Below are positions 55,702 to 64,000 of a stretch of 64,000 bases of DNA, in pieces (the stretch's first letter is position 1; the number at the start of each line of letters is the position of its first letter). The notes beneath the pieces were generated by a model. It did not search any database and had not been told where the DNA came from. It was given only the letters and a program-made list of their open reading frames with translations. Source of the stretch: Vibrio tapetis subsp. tapetis (GTDB taxonomy: Bacteria; Pseudomonadota; Gammaproteobacteria; Enterobacterales; Vibrionaceae). The stretch lies in NCBI RefSeq assembly GCF_900233005.1, contig NZ_LT960611.1, forward strand, positions 1,674,001 to 1,738,000. The letters are read 5' to 3'. The translations under genes and the position numbers were made by a program.

Positions 55702-57887
55702 TACCCAATCGGCAGAATCAAGCCTGATTCTTCTGCCACAGGGATAAACTCAGCAGGAGAAACCATGCCTCGAGTTGGATGATTCCACCTAATAAGAGCC
55801 TCTGCCGACTCGTAAAGGCCTGAGCCATTACTTTTTATTGGCTGGTAATAGAGCTCAAATTCGTTGTTTTGTAGCGCCGTTCTTAATTCTGCTTCCAATT
55901 CGAATTGGGCACTGCCTATTTCGGACATGGTTGGGTTATAGATATTGACCGGACCACCGGCTTTCTTTTTAGCAAAATAGATCGCGAGGTCAGCACAGCG
56001 TATTAGATCCCCAGCGGTCTCGTAGCTATCTTCCGTTGAACTGATCCCACAATGAAGCTGTGTAGAATAAGAACCTGTTCCCAATGTCAGCGGCAGTGCC
56101 AGCTTGGAACGAAGCTCTTCCACTCTTCTCAGAACGTCTACTTTAGCGGTGTAGGGAATCACGTATATGAACTCATTGCCTCCCCAACGAGACAACAGCT
56201 CACCCCGTTGAAGCGGCAGGTTCATTCGCTCGGCTAACTCGACGAGCAACATATCTCCGTACTCATGACCATAATGATCATTCACCATCTTAAAGTTCTT
56301 AATGTCGAGTAACACAATAGAAAAATGGTAGTTTTGGATAATTCGTTCGGAAATATACTGAAGAATTGAATACCGGTTAGGTAGGCCCGTTAAACTGTCG
56401 TACTTAGCATAGTATTCAAGTTCTCTTTGATACTCTACCTGCTGTGTTACATTCTCGAACATCCCTAAAATGGCAATAAGGTTTTCGGAATCATCATAGA
56501 TTGCAGAAAAACGCCATCGCAGTACTTTTTCTGCATTGACACCATCCTTAAAACTTACCTCTGAGGTTTTCATACTTGATTTGCCATTTCGGTATAACTT
56601 CAAGAATGATTCAATTGCCCAGAAGTGATGCTTAATATCGGCCTCTAGTTGGTCTATTTTTCTATTTTTGACCCGATCAAACTCTACGCCGAATACACGG
56701 ATACACTCCGCCGACCAACGCTGAATTCTTAGGTCTGGATCCCATTCAACGACACCGAAAGGAGAATTATCTAATAAGTTGTTAAGCCTTTGATATGCAG
56801 TACTCAGTTGGAGTTCATTTTCAATAATCGTGTTTGTTAGCCGTTCTTGCTCGCGGATGACTTGGGTAAACTGCCTGTAGAACCCAGACAATTCATCTAG
56901 ACTTGGGCTTTTTTTGTTATCGCAGCGTTCGATGTAACGTTTTGATGCCGTCAACAAGGCGTAAACCGGTTTAAGTACATTTGATGCAAAACCCCACCAC
57001 AAAAGGGTGATAAATACGCCATAACCCGCCACTAAACTCACCATTGCCCTTAATGCGGATCGTCGAGCCATCTTGTATGACTCTTCCGTCGACAATGAAA
57101 CAACAAAACGAGCGTTAGTATCGCGATTATTAATAAGCAACGGCATACTGACAGCCAGCCGATTCATACCTGCTGAATCGACAAAGCCTTTGACCAGCTC
57201 AGCCTCTTCTTCCACCGTATCACCAGAAAACAAGCCTGGTAAATCTGCGTTGTAATTTTCACCGTCAGATGCAATGACCTTTTTGTTAGCGTCGACTATT
57301 AACGCAATCGCATCTTTTGGCAGTTCTAATGTGGTCAGCCTATGATTCCACCACTCAAGTGACAGTACAGCAACTGCGGCTGCGATCACCTCTTCGTTTT
57401 CATTTAACACTGGATAGGCAAAATTGATCGATGCAATACCGGTTGCTCGATCTTGTTGAAACTGCCCAGCAGAGAAAATACGATCTTGTATCGCTTGCTG
57501 GAAATATAGTCGGTCTGAAACGTTTACCGCTTGAGACATGTTTGTTGCGTTACAAAACAGGTTCCCATCGGCAAGGGGAATACCAATATTTACGATGTAA
57601 GGGCTCAACCGCTGCCATTCCTTTACCGCTTTTTGACACTCTTTTGAACGTGGATTCTGTACTTGTGGCCGAATACTGATGGCTTTGAGAAGATATTCCG
57701 TCGAAGAAATGAGTTCAATTTGATCTGCAAGTAATATTTTAGTGAAGGCGTATGCCTGACGTGCGACCCTCTCCTTCTCTTGAGAAAACTGATACCAAAT
57801 ATTAGTAGTGATGATCAAAACGGCTGGAAGCAATGCCACTAAGGTGATCACGACTAACCGTGTTTTCAGCGAACCTTTTAGCCTCAC
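55677..57887 (-). CDS. Membrane sensor GGDEF-EAL protein, truncated in EAL
   Basis: 736 residues: TM1 (~12-30), periplasmic Cache-type sensor (~31-285), TM2 (~288-308), a linker, PAS (~365-490), GGDEF (~500-655) and the first ~60 residues of an EAL domain, including AEALIRWNHP. The GGDEF signature reads RWGGNEF, with Asn in place of the acidic residue needed for cyclase activity, so the domain is probably catalytically inactive and regulatory. The frame ends early after LILPIGYWKKPFPK, where EAL proteins normally read IGxWVLExA. The next frame supplies that continuation. Probably once a phosphodiesterase with a regulatory GGDEF domain. Confidence 0.88.
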   Translation of the reverse strand: MRLKGSLKTRLVVITLVALLPAVLIITTNIWYQFSQEKERVARQAYAFTKILLADQIELISSTEYLLKAISIRPQVQNPRSKECQKAVKEWQRLSPYIVNIGIPLADGNLFCNATNMSQAVNVSDRLYFQQAIQDRIFSAGQFQQDRATGIASINFAYPVLNENEEVIAAAVAVLSLEWWNHRLTTLELPKDAIALIVDANKKVIASDGENYNADLPGLFSGDTVEEEAELVKGFVDSAGMNRLAVSMPLLINNRDTNARFVVSLSTEESYKMARRSALRAMVSLVAGYGVFITLLWWGFASNVLKPVYALLTASKRYIERCDNKKSPSLDELSGFYRQFTQVIREQERLTNTIIENELQLSTAYQRLNNLLDNSPFGVVEWDPDLRIQRWSAECIRVFGVEFDRVKNRKIDQLEADIKHHFWAIESFLKLYRNGKSSMKTSEVSFKDGVNAEKVLRWRFSAIYDDSENLIAILGMFENVTQQVEYQRELEYYAKYDSLTGLPNRYSILQYISERIIQNYHFSIVLLDIKNFKMVNDHYGHEYGDMLLVELAERMNLPLQRGELLSRWGGNEFIYVIPYTAKVDVLRRVEELRSKLALPLTLGTGSYSTQLHCGISSTEDSYETAGDLIRCADLAIYFAKKKAGGPVNIYNPTMSEIGSAQFELEAELRTALQNNEFELYYQPIKSNGSGLYESAEALIRWNHPTRGMVSPAEFIPVAEESGLILPIGYWKKPFPK

Positions 57888-58019
57888 CGTTTCCTCCTAA
57901 CCAAATAGACCTCTCCAAGCTCCTCTACCGCGGAGCTAGATTACAAGATGACGTTGTTAGTATTATTATTTTATAACTTTAAGATTAGGAGATATTGACT
58001 AGCGGTCAAATTTAAAACA

Positions 58020-58045
58020 AAAAAAAGCAGCCAATCGGCTGCTTC
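58020..58045 (-). terminator. Rho-independent terminator of topA
   Basis: On the minus strand GAAGCAGCCGATTGGCTGCTT is followed by TTTTTT, about 45 bp after the topA stop. Confidence 0.88.
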
Positions 58046-58090
58046 ATTATTATCTATTTCAGTTATTTAGCTTTAAACGAAAGGTTTCGC

Positions 58091-60733
58091 TTACTTTTCA
58101 TCCGCTTTTGCTTTTGGCTTTTTACGCTTGTCGGTAATTTCCCACTTACCGTCAATGTAAAGGCCAGTCCAGCCTGATGGCTTACCATCAATCTCCGAAC
58201 GAACGTAATTCTCTTTCGATTTACGACTAAAACGAACCACCGTAGGACGGCCATCTGGATCGGCAACCGGTGCGGTCGTTAGGTATTTAAATTTATCGGT
58301 AATACGTTCTTTGTATTCCACCAATTCTTTAACCAACGGCGCACGCGTTTCACGAGACTTAGGAAAGTTACTTGCGGCCATGAACAAGCCAGAAGCACCA
58401 TCACGTAAAACAAAATAAGCATCTGAGTTTTCACACGGCAATTCTGGGAAATGCACTGGGTCTTCTTTTGGTGGCGCGACATCGCCATTTCTTAGAATCT
58501 TACGTGTGTTTTTACAGTCTTCGCTGGTGCAATCCATGTACTTACCGAAACGGCCGTTTTTCAGCACCATGTCGCTACCACATTTATCACATTCAACTAA
58601 AGGACCGTCATAGCCTTTGACTTTAAACTCGCCAAATTCAACCACGTAACCTTCACAGTTCGGGTTATTACCACAAACGTGCATTTTACGCGTTTCGTCG
58701 ATTAGGTATGCGTCCATTGCCGTTTCGCATATAGGGCAACGTTTCTTAGCACGAAGTGCGGCGGTTTCAACGTCTTCTTCAAGTACGTTGATGATGCCTT
58801 CTTCGTCGCCTAAGTTAATCGTCGTCTTACAACGCTCTTTTGGTGGTAAAGCGTACCCTGAACAACCCAGGAAAACACCGGTTGAAGCAGTACGAATCCC
58901 CATAGGTCGAGAACAGGTAGGACATGCGATATCAGTCTCGACGATGTTATTAGGCTTCATTCCGCCCACATCTTCGTCAAGTTCCGCTTTTTCCAAATCA
59001 CCCGTAAAGTCAACAAAGAACTGATCTAATACGCCAGTCCAGCTTGTTTCGCCTTCGGCTATCTGATCAAGTTTTGCTTCCATACGAGCGGTAAAATCGT
59101 AGTTCATCAGGTCATTGAAGCTATCGTCTAATCGATCGCTTACAATTTCGCCCATTTTCTCAGCATAGAATCGACGCTGCTCTACCTTCACATAACCACG
59201 ATCTTGGATCGTAGAAATGATTGAAGCGTAAGTTGAAGGGCGACCAATACCACGCTTCTCTAATTCTTTAACCAATGCGGCTTCTGTAAAGCGCGCTGGT
59301 GGCTTAGTAAAGTGTTGTTTAGGGTCGAGTGCCACTAAATCTAATTTATCGCCAATTTGGACTGCAGGAAGGATTTGATCTTCATTTTTGCCCATAGGAC
59401 GTTGAACACGAGTCCAACCATCAAATTTAAGAATACGGCCTTTCGCTTTCAGTGTGAATTCCGCAGCACGAACACTCAATGTTGTTGAGTCGTATTTTGC
59501 TGGCGTCATCTGACACGCGACAAACTGGTTCCAGATTAACTGATACAGTTTATGTGCATCGGCTTCCATACCTTTCAAATCTTCAGTTTTTACATCAACA
59601 CTTGAAGGACGAATCGCTTCGTGCGCCTCTTGAGCACCTTCTTTGCTGCCGTAAACTTTTGCTTTTTCAGGCAGGTATTGATTGCCATACTCGCTCGCAA
59701 TGTATTCACGCAGTGTTTCTACTGCTTCAGAGCTCAAGTTGGTTGAATCTGTACGCATGTAAGTGATGTAACCACCTTCATACAAACGCTGCGCAAGCAT
59801 CATTGTTTTCTTTACGCCGTAACCAAGACGCGTACTCGCCGCCTGTTGCAACGTTGAAGTGATGTAAGGCGCTGATGGCTTGCTGCTCGTTGGGCGATCT
59901 TCTCGTTTGCAAACTTCGTAGCTTGCTTTTTCTAACGTAGTCACCGCTGAGCTTGCTTGTGCTTCATTGACTGGCTTAAATGCGACGCCGTCTTTTTGAG
60001 CCACTTGCAAACGGAAATCGGTTTGATCGGCCGTTTTTGTGTCAGCGTGAACATCCCAGAACTCTTCTGGAATGAACGCATTGATTTCACGCTCACGCTC
60101 AACCAACAGCTTAACAGCAACCGATTGAACACGACCGGCAGATAAACCACGCGCCACTTTTTTCCAAAGCAGTGGGGAGACCATAAAGCCAACAACACGG
60201 TCCATAAAGCGACGTGCTTGCTGGGCGTTTACGCCATCAATGTTTAACTCACCCGGAGTTTCAAACGCTTGTTGAATTGCGTTTTTAGTGATCTCATTAA
60301 AAACCACACGCTTGTAACGTTGTTCATCGCCACCGATGATCTCACGAAGGTGCCACGCAATAGCTTCTCCTTCGCGGTCCAAATCGGTTGCGAGATATAC
60401 ATGGTCAGCGTCTTTTGCTAATTTCTGTAATTCCGCGACAACTTTTTCTTTGCCCGGTAAAATCTGATAATTCGCTTCCCAATCATTGTATGGATTGATA
60501 CCCATTTTCTTAATCAGCGATTTACGATCTTTTTCTTTCTTGATACGAGCTTTCTCTTCAGGGCTCATACCTTTGGTAGAGATAGCCGCAGCTTTCGCGC
60601 CACTGCTCTGTCCGGCGGTTGGTAAATCACGTACGTGACCTACACTCGACTTAACAATGTAATCTTTACCAAGATACTTGTTAATCGTTTTTGCCTTGGC
60701 TGGTGACTCCACTATTACGAGAGATTTACCCAT
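58091..60733 (-). CDS. topA: DNA topoisomerase I TopA
   Basis: An 880-residue type IA topoisomerase (E. coli 865) that relaxes negative supercoils. TOPRIM domain at the N-terminus ([35 protein letters not shown]). The active tyrosine lies in [18 protein letters not shown]. The C-terminal zinc-ribbon repeats are [21 protein letters not shown] and CDKCGSDMV, followed by winged zinc-free ribbons ending in a Lys-rich tail. Divergent from yciN, as in E. coli. Confidence 0.97.
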   Translation of the reverse strand: MGKSLVIVESPAKAKTINKYLGKDYIVKSSVGHVRDLPTAGQSSGAKAAAISTKGMSPEEKARIKKEKDRKSLIKKMGINPYNDWEANYQILPGKEKVVAELQKLAKDADHVYLATDLDREGEAIAWHLREIIGGDEQRYKRVVFNEITKNAIQQAFETPGELNIDGVNAQQARRFMDRVVGFMVSPLLWKKVARGLSAGRVQSVAVKLLVEREREINAFIPEEFWDVHADTKTADQTDFRLQVAQKDGVAFKPVNEAQASSAVTTLEKASYEVCKREDRPTSSKPSAPYITSTLQQAASTRLGYGVKKTMMLAQRLYEGGYITYMRTDSTNLSSEAVETLREYIASEYGNQYLPEKAKVYGSKEGAQEAHEAIRPSSVDVKTEDLKGMEADAHKLYQLIWNQFVACQMTPAKYDSTTLSVRAAEFTLKAKGRILKFDGWTRVQRPMGKNEDQILPAVQIGDKLDLVALDPKQHFTKPPARFTEAALVKELEKRGIGRPSTYASIISTIQDRGYVKVEQRRFYAEKMGEIVSDRLDDSFNDLMNYDFTARMEAKLDQIAEGETSWTGVLDQFFVDFTGDLEKAELDEDVGGMKPNNIVETDIACPTCSRPMGIRTASTGVFLGCSGYALPPKERCKTTINLGDEEGIINVLEEDVETAALRAKKRCPICETAMDAYLIDETRKMHVCGNNPNCEGYVVEFGEFKVKGYDGPLVECDKCGSDMVLKNGRFGKYMDCTSEDCKNTRKILRNGDVAPPKEDPVHFPELPCENSDAYFVLRDGASGLFMAASNFPKSRETRAPLVKELVEYKERITDKFKYLTTAPVADPDGRPTVVRFSRKSKENYVRSEIDGKPSGWTGLYIDGKWEITDKRKKPKAKADEK

Positions 60734-61048
60734 ACTGACTCAAACGTCCTCAATTCGGTTGCACTAAACGCATACTATTCTGGTTCATTGCTTCTTTTTT
60801 TACTATTGTGCGAGTTTATAAGAAGGTCAACCTGTTTTTTTTAATTCAACGCCAAATGGTCGACATATCGTCAATTATCAACCAATGTCTGTCCTATAAT
60901 TGGCCGACATACTAATCATGAGCTCACAGTTACACTAACTTTGTTTAATATTTTTCTGCAATGGCTCACAAAATACCGATTACGACTTCACTTGAATTTA
61001 TTATCATAAGCCCTACACTAGCCGCAAAATAATGTGAGGTATTTATCA
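60734..61048. other. Divergent topA-yciN intergenic region
   Basis: 315 bp containing the promoters of both genes. Two similar words, GTCGACATA (~60860) and GCCGACATA (~60903), are the only repeat I notice; no operator can be assigned. Confidence 0.4.
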
Positions 61049-61294
61049 ATGAGCAAGAAAAAAATTAGTGAATTCGATTTACTTTTAATCGCCAATCAAA
61101 TGATTCAAGAACATGCTGATTACCTCGAAGGCATGCGCGCAACGTCAGTAGAAGAAAAAGAAGACGTTTTGGTCTTTAAGGGTGAGTACTTTTTAACCGA
61201 GCAAGGCCTGCCAACAGAAAAAACCACCTCTGTATTCAACATGTTTAAATATCTAGCGCATCAATTATCTAAAGAGTTCAGCGTTGACAAATAG
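61049..61294 (+). CDS. yciN: YciN family protein
   Basis: An 81-residue protein matching E. coli YciN (83 residues) in VLVFKGEYFLTEQGLPTEKT and STAVFNMFKHLAH-like blocks (here SVFNMFKYLAHQL). I chose ATG 61049 with GAGGT upstream; the frame's earlier start is GTG 61034. It is divergent from topA, as in E. coli. Function is unknown. Confidence 0.87.
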   Translation: MSKKKISEFDLLLIANQMIQEHADYLEGMRATSVEEKEDVLVFKGEYFLTEQGLPTEKTTSVFNMFKYLAHQLSKEFSVDK

Positions 61295-61303
61295 TCAACA
61301 AAA

Positions 61304-61332
61304 AAGCCTTAGCATTAAACTAAGGCTTTCTG
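61304..61332. terminator. Bidirectional terminator between yciN and aroA
   Basis: AAGCCTTAG / CTAAGGCTT with a 7-base loop, preceded by AAAAA and followed by TCTGTTT, between convergent genes. Confidence 0.85.
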
Positions 61333-61345
61333 TTTAACCCGATCG

Positions 61346-62626
61346 TTATTTGCTCAATCCGGCCAATTTTTCGAAGTAGTCTGGGAACGTTTTCGACGTA
61401 CATTTCGGGTCGTTAATGGTTACTGGTGTATCGCTTAAGGCCACTAACGAGAAACACATAGCAATTCGATGATCATCATAAGTGTCAATCGCTGCATGTG
61501 TTAACGATTGAGGTGGCGTAATCGTGATGTAGTCTTCACCTTCCTCAACCTCAGCGCCCACCTTACGAAGCTCTGTAGCCATAGCAAATAAACGATCTGT
61601 TTCTTTGACTCGCCAATTGTAAACGTTTCGAATTGCCGTTGTACCTTCAGCAAATAGTGCCGCCGTAGCAATCGTCATCGCGGCATCTGGAATGTGGTTA
61701 AAGTCCAAATCAACCGCTTTTAAGTCGCCTTTTCTGGCGGTAACGTAATCGTCGCCCCACTCAATTTCTGCACCCATTTTTTCCAGGGCGTAAGCAAACT
61801 GAATATCACCTTGAATGCTGTTTTTACCAATGCCAGTGACTTTAATTTCTCCGCCTTTAATCGCAGCAGCAGCCAAGAAATAAGAGGCAGAAGACGCATC
61901 ACCTTCGACTAAAAAATCACCTGGGGCTATATAACTTTGCCCTGTCGGAATAACGAACGACTGGTAATTGTTATTGATCACCTCGACACCAAATTGCTTC
62001 ATGATGTGTAAAGTAATATCAATATATGGTTTGGATACTAAATCGCCTTCGATGTTGATCGTTACTTCGCCATCGGCAAGTGGCGCTGACATTAAAAATG
62101 CCGTTAAGAACTGGCTAGAAATCGAACCATCAATTGACACTGTGCCAGCCTTTAAGCCAGTAGACTTAATTTTTAGTGGCGGGTAATTTTCAGTTTCAAG
62201 ATATTCCACATCGGCGCCGGCCGTTTTCAGGGCATCAACGAGGTGGCCGATCGGGCGCTCCTTCATTCTAGGCTCACCAGTAAGAACGTATTCACCCTCT
62301 CCAAGGCACAATGCCGCCGCTAAAGGCCTCATCGCGGTACCCGCATTACCTAAAAACAACTCCGTCGCTTCTGCGGTGTTGAAAGCACGCCCTAACCCTT
62401 CAACTTCACAGACGGTTTTGTCTTCAGAGAGTTGATAAGTAACACCAAGTTTGGTGAGAGCATTGAGCATATGACGAATATCATCACTGTCTAGTAAGTT
62501 AGTAAGGCGAGTTTTACCCTTAGCCAGAGCCGCCAACAAAAGGGCTCTATTCGATACGCTTTTTGAACCGGGTAGATTGACTTCACCCGATACAACTTCA
62601 ATAGGTTGTAAAGTAAAGCTTTCCAT
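61346..62626 (-). CDS. aroA: 3-phosphoshikimate 1-carboxyvinyltransferase (EPSP synthase)
   Basis: A 426-residue sixth enzyme of the shikimate pathway, joining shikimate-3-phosphate and PEP. N-terminal [20 protein letters not shown] and the PEP-binding [15 protein letters not shown] (~94-108) place it in class I, the glyphosate-sensitive group. The later motif [12 protein letters not shown] (~382) is also intact. It ends convergently with yciN at a shared terminator. Confidence 0.96.
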   Translation of the reverse strand: MESFTLQPIEVVSGEVNLPGSKSVSNRALLLAALAKGKTRLTNLLDSDDIRHMLNALTKLGVTYQLSEDKTVCEVEGLGRAFNTAEATELFLGNAGTAMRPLAAALCLGEGEYVLTGEPRMKERPIGHLVDALKTAGADVEYLETENYPPLKIKSTGLKAGTVSIDGSISSQFLTAFLMSAPLADGEVTINIEGDLVSKPYIDITLHIMKQFGVEVINNNYQSFVIPTGQSYIAPGDFLVEGDASSASYFLAAAAIKGGEIKVTGIGKNSIQGDIQFAYALEKMGAEIEWGDDYVTARKGDLKAVDLDFNHIPDAAMTIATAALFAEGTTAIRNVYNWRVKETDRLFAMATELRKVGAEVEEGEDYITITPPQSLTHAAIDTYDDHRIAMCFSLVALSDTPVTINDPKCTSKTFPDYFEKLAGLSK

Positions 62627-62780
62627 TTAGTGTATGTTCTTCCTGTGCTTGCACGCGTTAACCGCACGTGTGCATTTAAAATTCTTCGTACTTGCAGACT
62701 AGCGAAAAAGAATTGCCTTGGCTAGAGGCTGTCTTGCTTTGCTAGTACATTTTTTACTAAAGCCTATCTAGGGAGCGTAA

Positions 62781-63236
62781 TCAGTAAGCGATATCGACTC
62801 TCACCCCATCGGCAAAGTATAAAATCCGTACCGAATCCCCTTTCACGAATAACATGTTGCTATCAACATCTTGAATAACGTCGACCAAATCTCCCTTATT
62901 CGTTTTAATCAGCACTTCGACCAATTTGTATTCAATACTATACTGTTGTTCGGCTCGATTGTGAGCGATACCCGCTCCGGCTACCGCGCCAACAACCGTT
63001 GCAACTTCCTTTCCTCGCCCGTCACCAAATTGATTCCCTACTAAGCCGCCAATCGTTGCGCCCAATAACGTGTCCCAACCAGAGGATTTTGATTCGATAA
63101 TTTCAGTTTTAGAAATATACCTTACGGATTCTACTTTACCGTACACAACCTCGTTGACCTGTCTCGCCTGATTCCTGCTATATGTCGCTTGTGCAAAAAA
63201 AGGCACGAGTAACATCAATAAAACCCAATTTCTCAT
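62781..63236 (-). CDS. Glycine-zipper 2TM envelope protein
   Basis: A 151-residue exported protein with signal peptide ~1-17 (MRNWVLLMLLVPFFAQA) and no lipobox. The middle (~57-92) is a glycine-zipper segment, GATIGGLVGNQFGDGRGKE and VVGAVAGAGIAHN, as in SlyB/Rcs-associated proteins. The C-terminal ~50 residues look like a small beta domain. Probably a periplasmic or outer-membrane-associated protein of unknown function. Divergent from aat. Confidence 0.83.
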   Translation of the reverse strand: MRNWVLLMLLVPFFAQATYSRNQARQVNEVVYGKVESVRYISKTEIIESKSSGWDTLLGATIGGLVGNQFGDGRGKEVATVVGAVAGAGIAHNRAEQQYSIEYKLVEVLIKTNKGDLVDVIQDVDSNMLFVKGDSVRILYFADGVRVDIAY

Positions 63237-63270
63237 TATACTTACCTCTAAAAAGTGTCAAAATATAATC

Positions 63271-63996
63271 ATGACTATATATCTACCAGAACTCAGCGTG
63301 AACACTGAGGACTTCCCTCCTTGCCACGAAGCATTAAACGAGCCAGATGGTTTACTGGCTATGGGTGGAGATCTTCATCCTAATCGAATACTGGCGGCCT
63401 ATAATCAAGGTATATTTCCATGGTTTAGCGAAGGCGATCCTATTTTATGGTGGAGCCCACAGATACGCGCACTATTTGATCCTAAGACATTCAAACCGTC
63501 TAAAAGTCTCAAAAAGTTTTTCCGTAAATCCAATTATCGGGTCAGCATTAATCTTGTTACACACCAAATAATCGGTTTATGCGCCAGTACGAGACCAGCA
63601 GAAGAGACGTGGATCCTTCCGGAAATGCAGCAAGCTTACCAAGCACTTGCCGATTTGGGTCACTGCCATTCCATCGAGGTATGGCAAGACGATGAGATCA
63701 TTGGCGGGCTATATGGCCTTCAAATTGGTCAAGTTTTCTGTGGCGAGTCAATGTTTAGCCTAAAGTCCAATGCCTCCAAAATTGCGCTTTGGCACCTATG
63801 TGAGCATTTGAATCGCAACGCCGGAATGTTGATCGACTGCCAAATGATGAACGAACACCTAGAATCGCTTGGCGCAATAGAGTCTATGAGAAGCGATTTC
63901 TTACAAGAACTTAGTGTCCTTCGCAGTAAAAATGTATTTGAGGAATGTTATCAGCCTCAATGGCTACCTAGCCCACTGTCAGAGGAGTTGACGTGA
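63271..63996 (+). CDS. aat: Leucyl/phenylalanyl-tRNA-protein transferase
   Basis: A 241-residue enzyme that adds Leu or Phe from aminoacyl-tRNA to N-terminal Arg or Lys, marking proteins for ClpS/ClpAP (N-degron pathway). Family blocks are EPDGLLAMGGDL, AYNQGIFPWFSEGDPILWWSP, ETWILPEMQQAYQAL, VFCGESMFSLKSNASK and LIDCQMMNEHLESLG. Length fits the ~235-residue family. The next gene appears to start inside its stop codon. Confidence 0.95.
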   Translation: MTIYLPELSVNTEDFPPCHEALNEPDGLLAMGGDLHPNRILAAYNQGIFPWFSEGDPILWWSPQIRALFDPKTFKPSKSLKKFFRKSNYRVSINLVTHQIIGLCASTRPAEETWILPEMQQAYQALADLGHCHSIEVWQDDEIIGGLYGLQIGQVFCGESMFSLKSNASKIALWHLCEHLNRNAGMLIDCQMMNEHLESLGAIESMRSDFLQELSVLRSKNVFEECYQPQWLPSPLSEELT

Positions 63997-64000
63997 ACGA
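63993..64000 (+). CDS. Start of a downstream gene, probably bpt/ate arginyl/leucyl transferase
   Basis: GTG 63993 overlaps the aat stop (GTGA) and has AGAGGAG five bases upstream, a near-ideal ribosome site. Only eight bases are in the window, so the identity rests on the usual aat-bpt gene pair of gammaproteobacteria and not on sequence. Confidence 0.35.

Overview
The window looks like a chromosomal segment of a marine Vibrio. The main evidence is a chitin-oligosaccharide catabolic operon led by a ChiS-type hybrid kinase, a c-di-GMP-I riboswitch in front of a TfoX-family gene (the tfoY arrangement), MukBEF condensin, and protein sequences that match Vibrio families throughout. Most of it is ordinary core genome. 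The accessory DNA is two near-identical group II introns and one IS4-family element. No tRNA, rRNA or CRISPR array was seen.

Layout. 1-4.2 kb: minus-strand RND efflux pair (pump and membrane fusion protein). 4.4-9.0 kb: erpA, a 14-bp tandem repeat array, hemL, an AI-2E/PerM-family exporter and rsmC. 9.2-27.9 kb: chiS, a 774-bp intergenic region that holds candidate control sites, then ten plus-strand genes. These encode a periplasmic chitooligosaccharide-binding protein, two permeases, two ATPases, a GH9 glucosidase-type enzyme, glucosamine kinase, a GH20 hexosaminidase, diacetylchitobiose phosphorylase and a phosphohexomutase. Together they import chitin oligosaccharides and convert them inside the cell to sugar phosphates. 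28.0-31.8 kb: minus-strand ferric-iron transporter fbpABC with a perfect 9-1-9 Fur-like palindrome at its promoter.

31.9-45.8 kb is the plastic part. Group II intron copy 1 sits between the mukB terminator and the fbpA promoter. The mukB-mukE-mukF-cmoM operon and divergent elyC follow. An IS4-family element then lies in the loop of what appears to have been the elyC/torR intergenic terminator, with a 10-bp direct repeat, and it carries group II intron copy 2 just upstream of its transposase start codon. Both introns directly follow a hairpin plus T-run, the target habit known for class C group II introns. The copies lie in the same orientation, so recombination between them would remove mukBEF.

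45.8-64 kb: torR/torD (no torCA here), purR, riboswitch-tfoY, a TVP38-family membrane protein, a DUF2007/zinc-ribbon protein, an alpha/beta hydrolase, glgC-glgA, a GGDEF-EAL sensor gene broken in its EAL domain by an apparent 7-bp loss, topA, yciN, aroA, a glycine-zipper protein, aat and the first bases of a further gene.

Main points to re-examine are the nested IS/intron, the terminator-targeted intron pair flanking mukBEF, the frameshifted GGDEF-EAL gene, repeated TTACGG half-sites ahead of the chitin operon, a Trp in the ATP-lid glycine box of ChiS, and the 14-bp repeat array between erpA and hemL.
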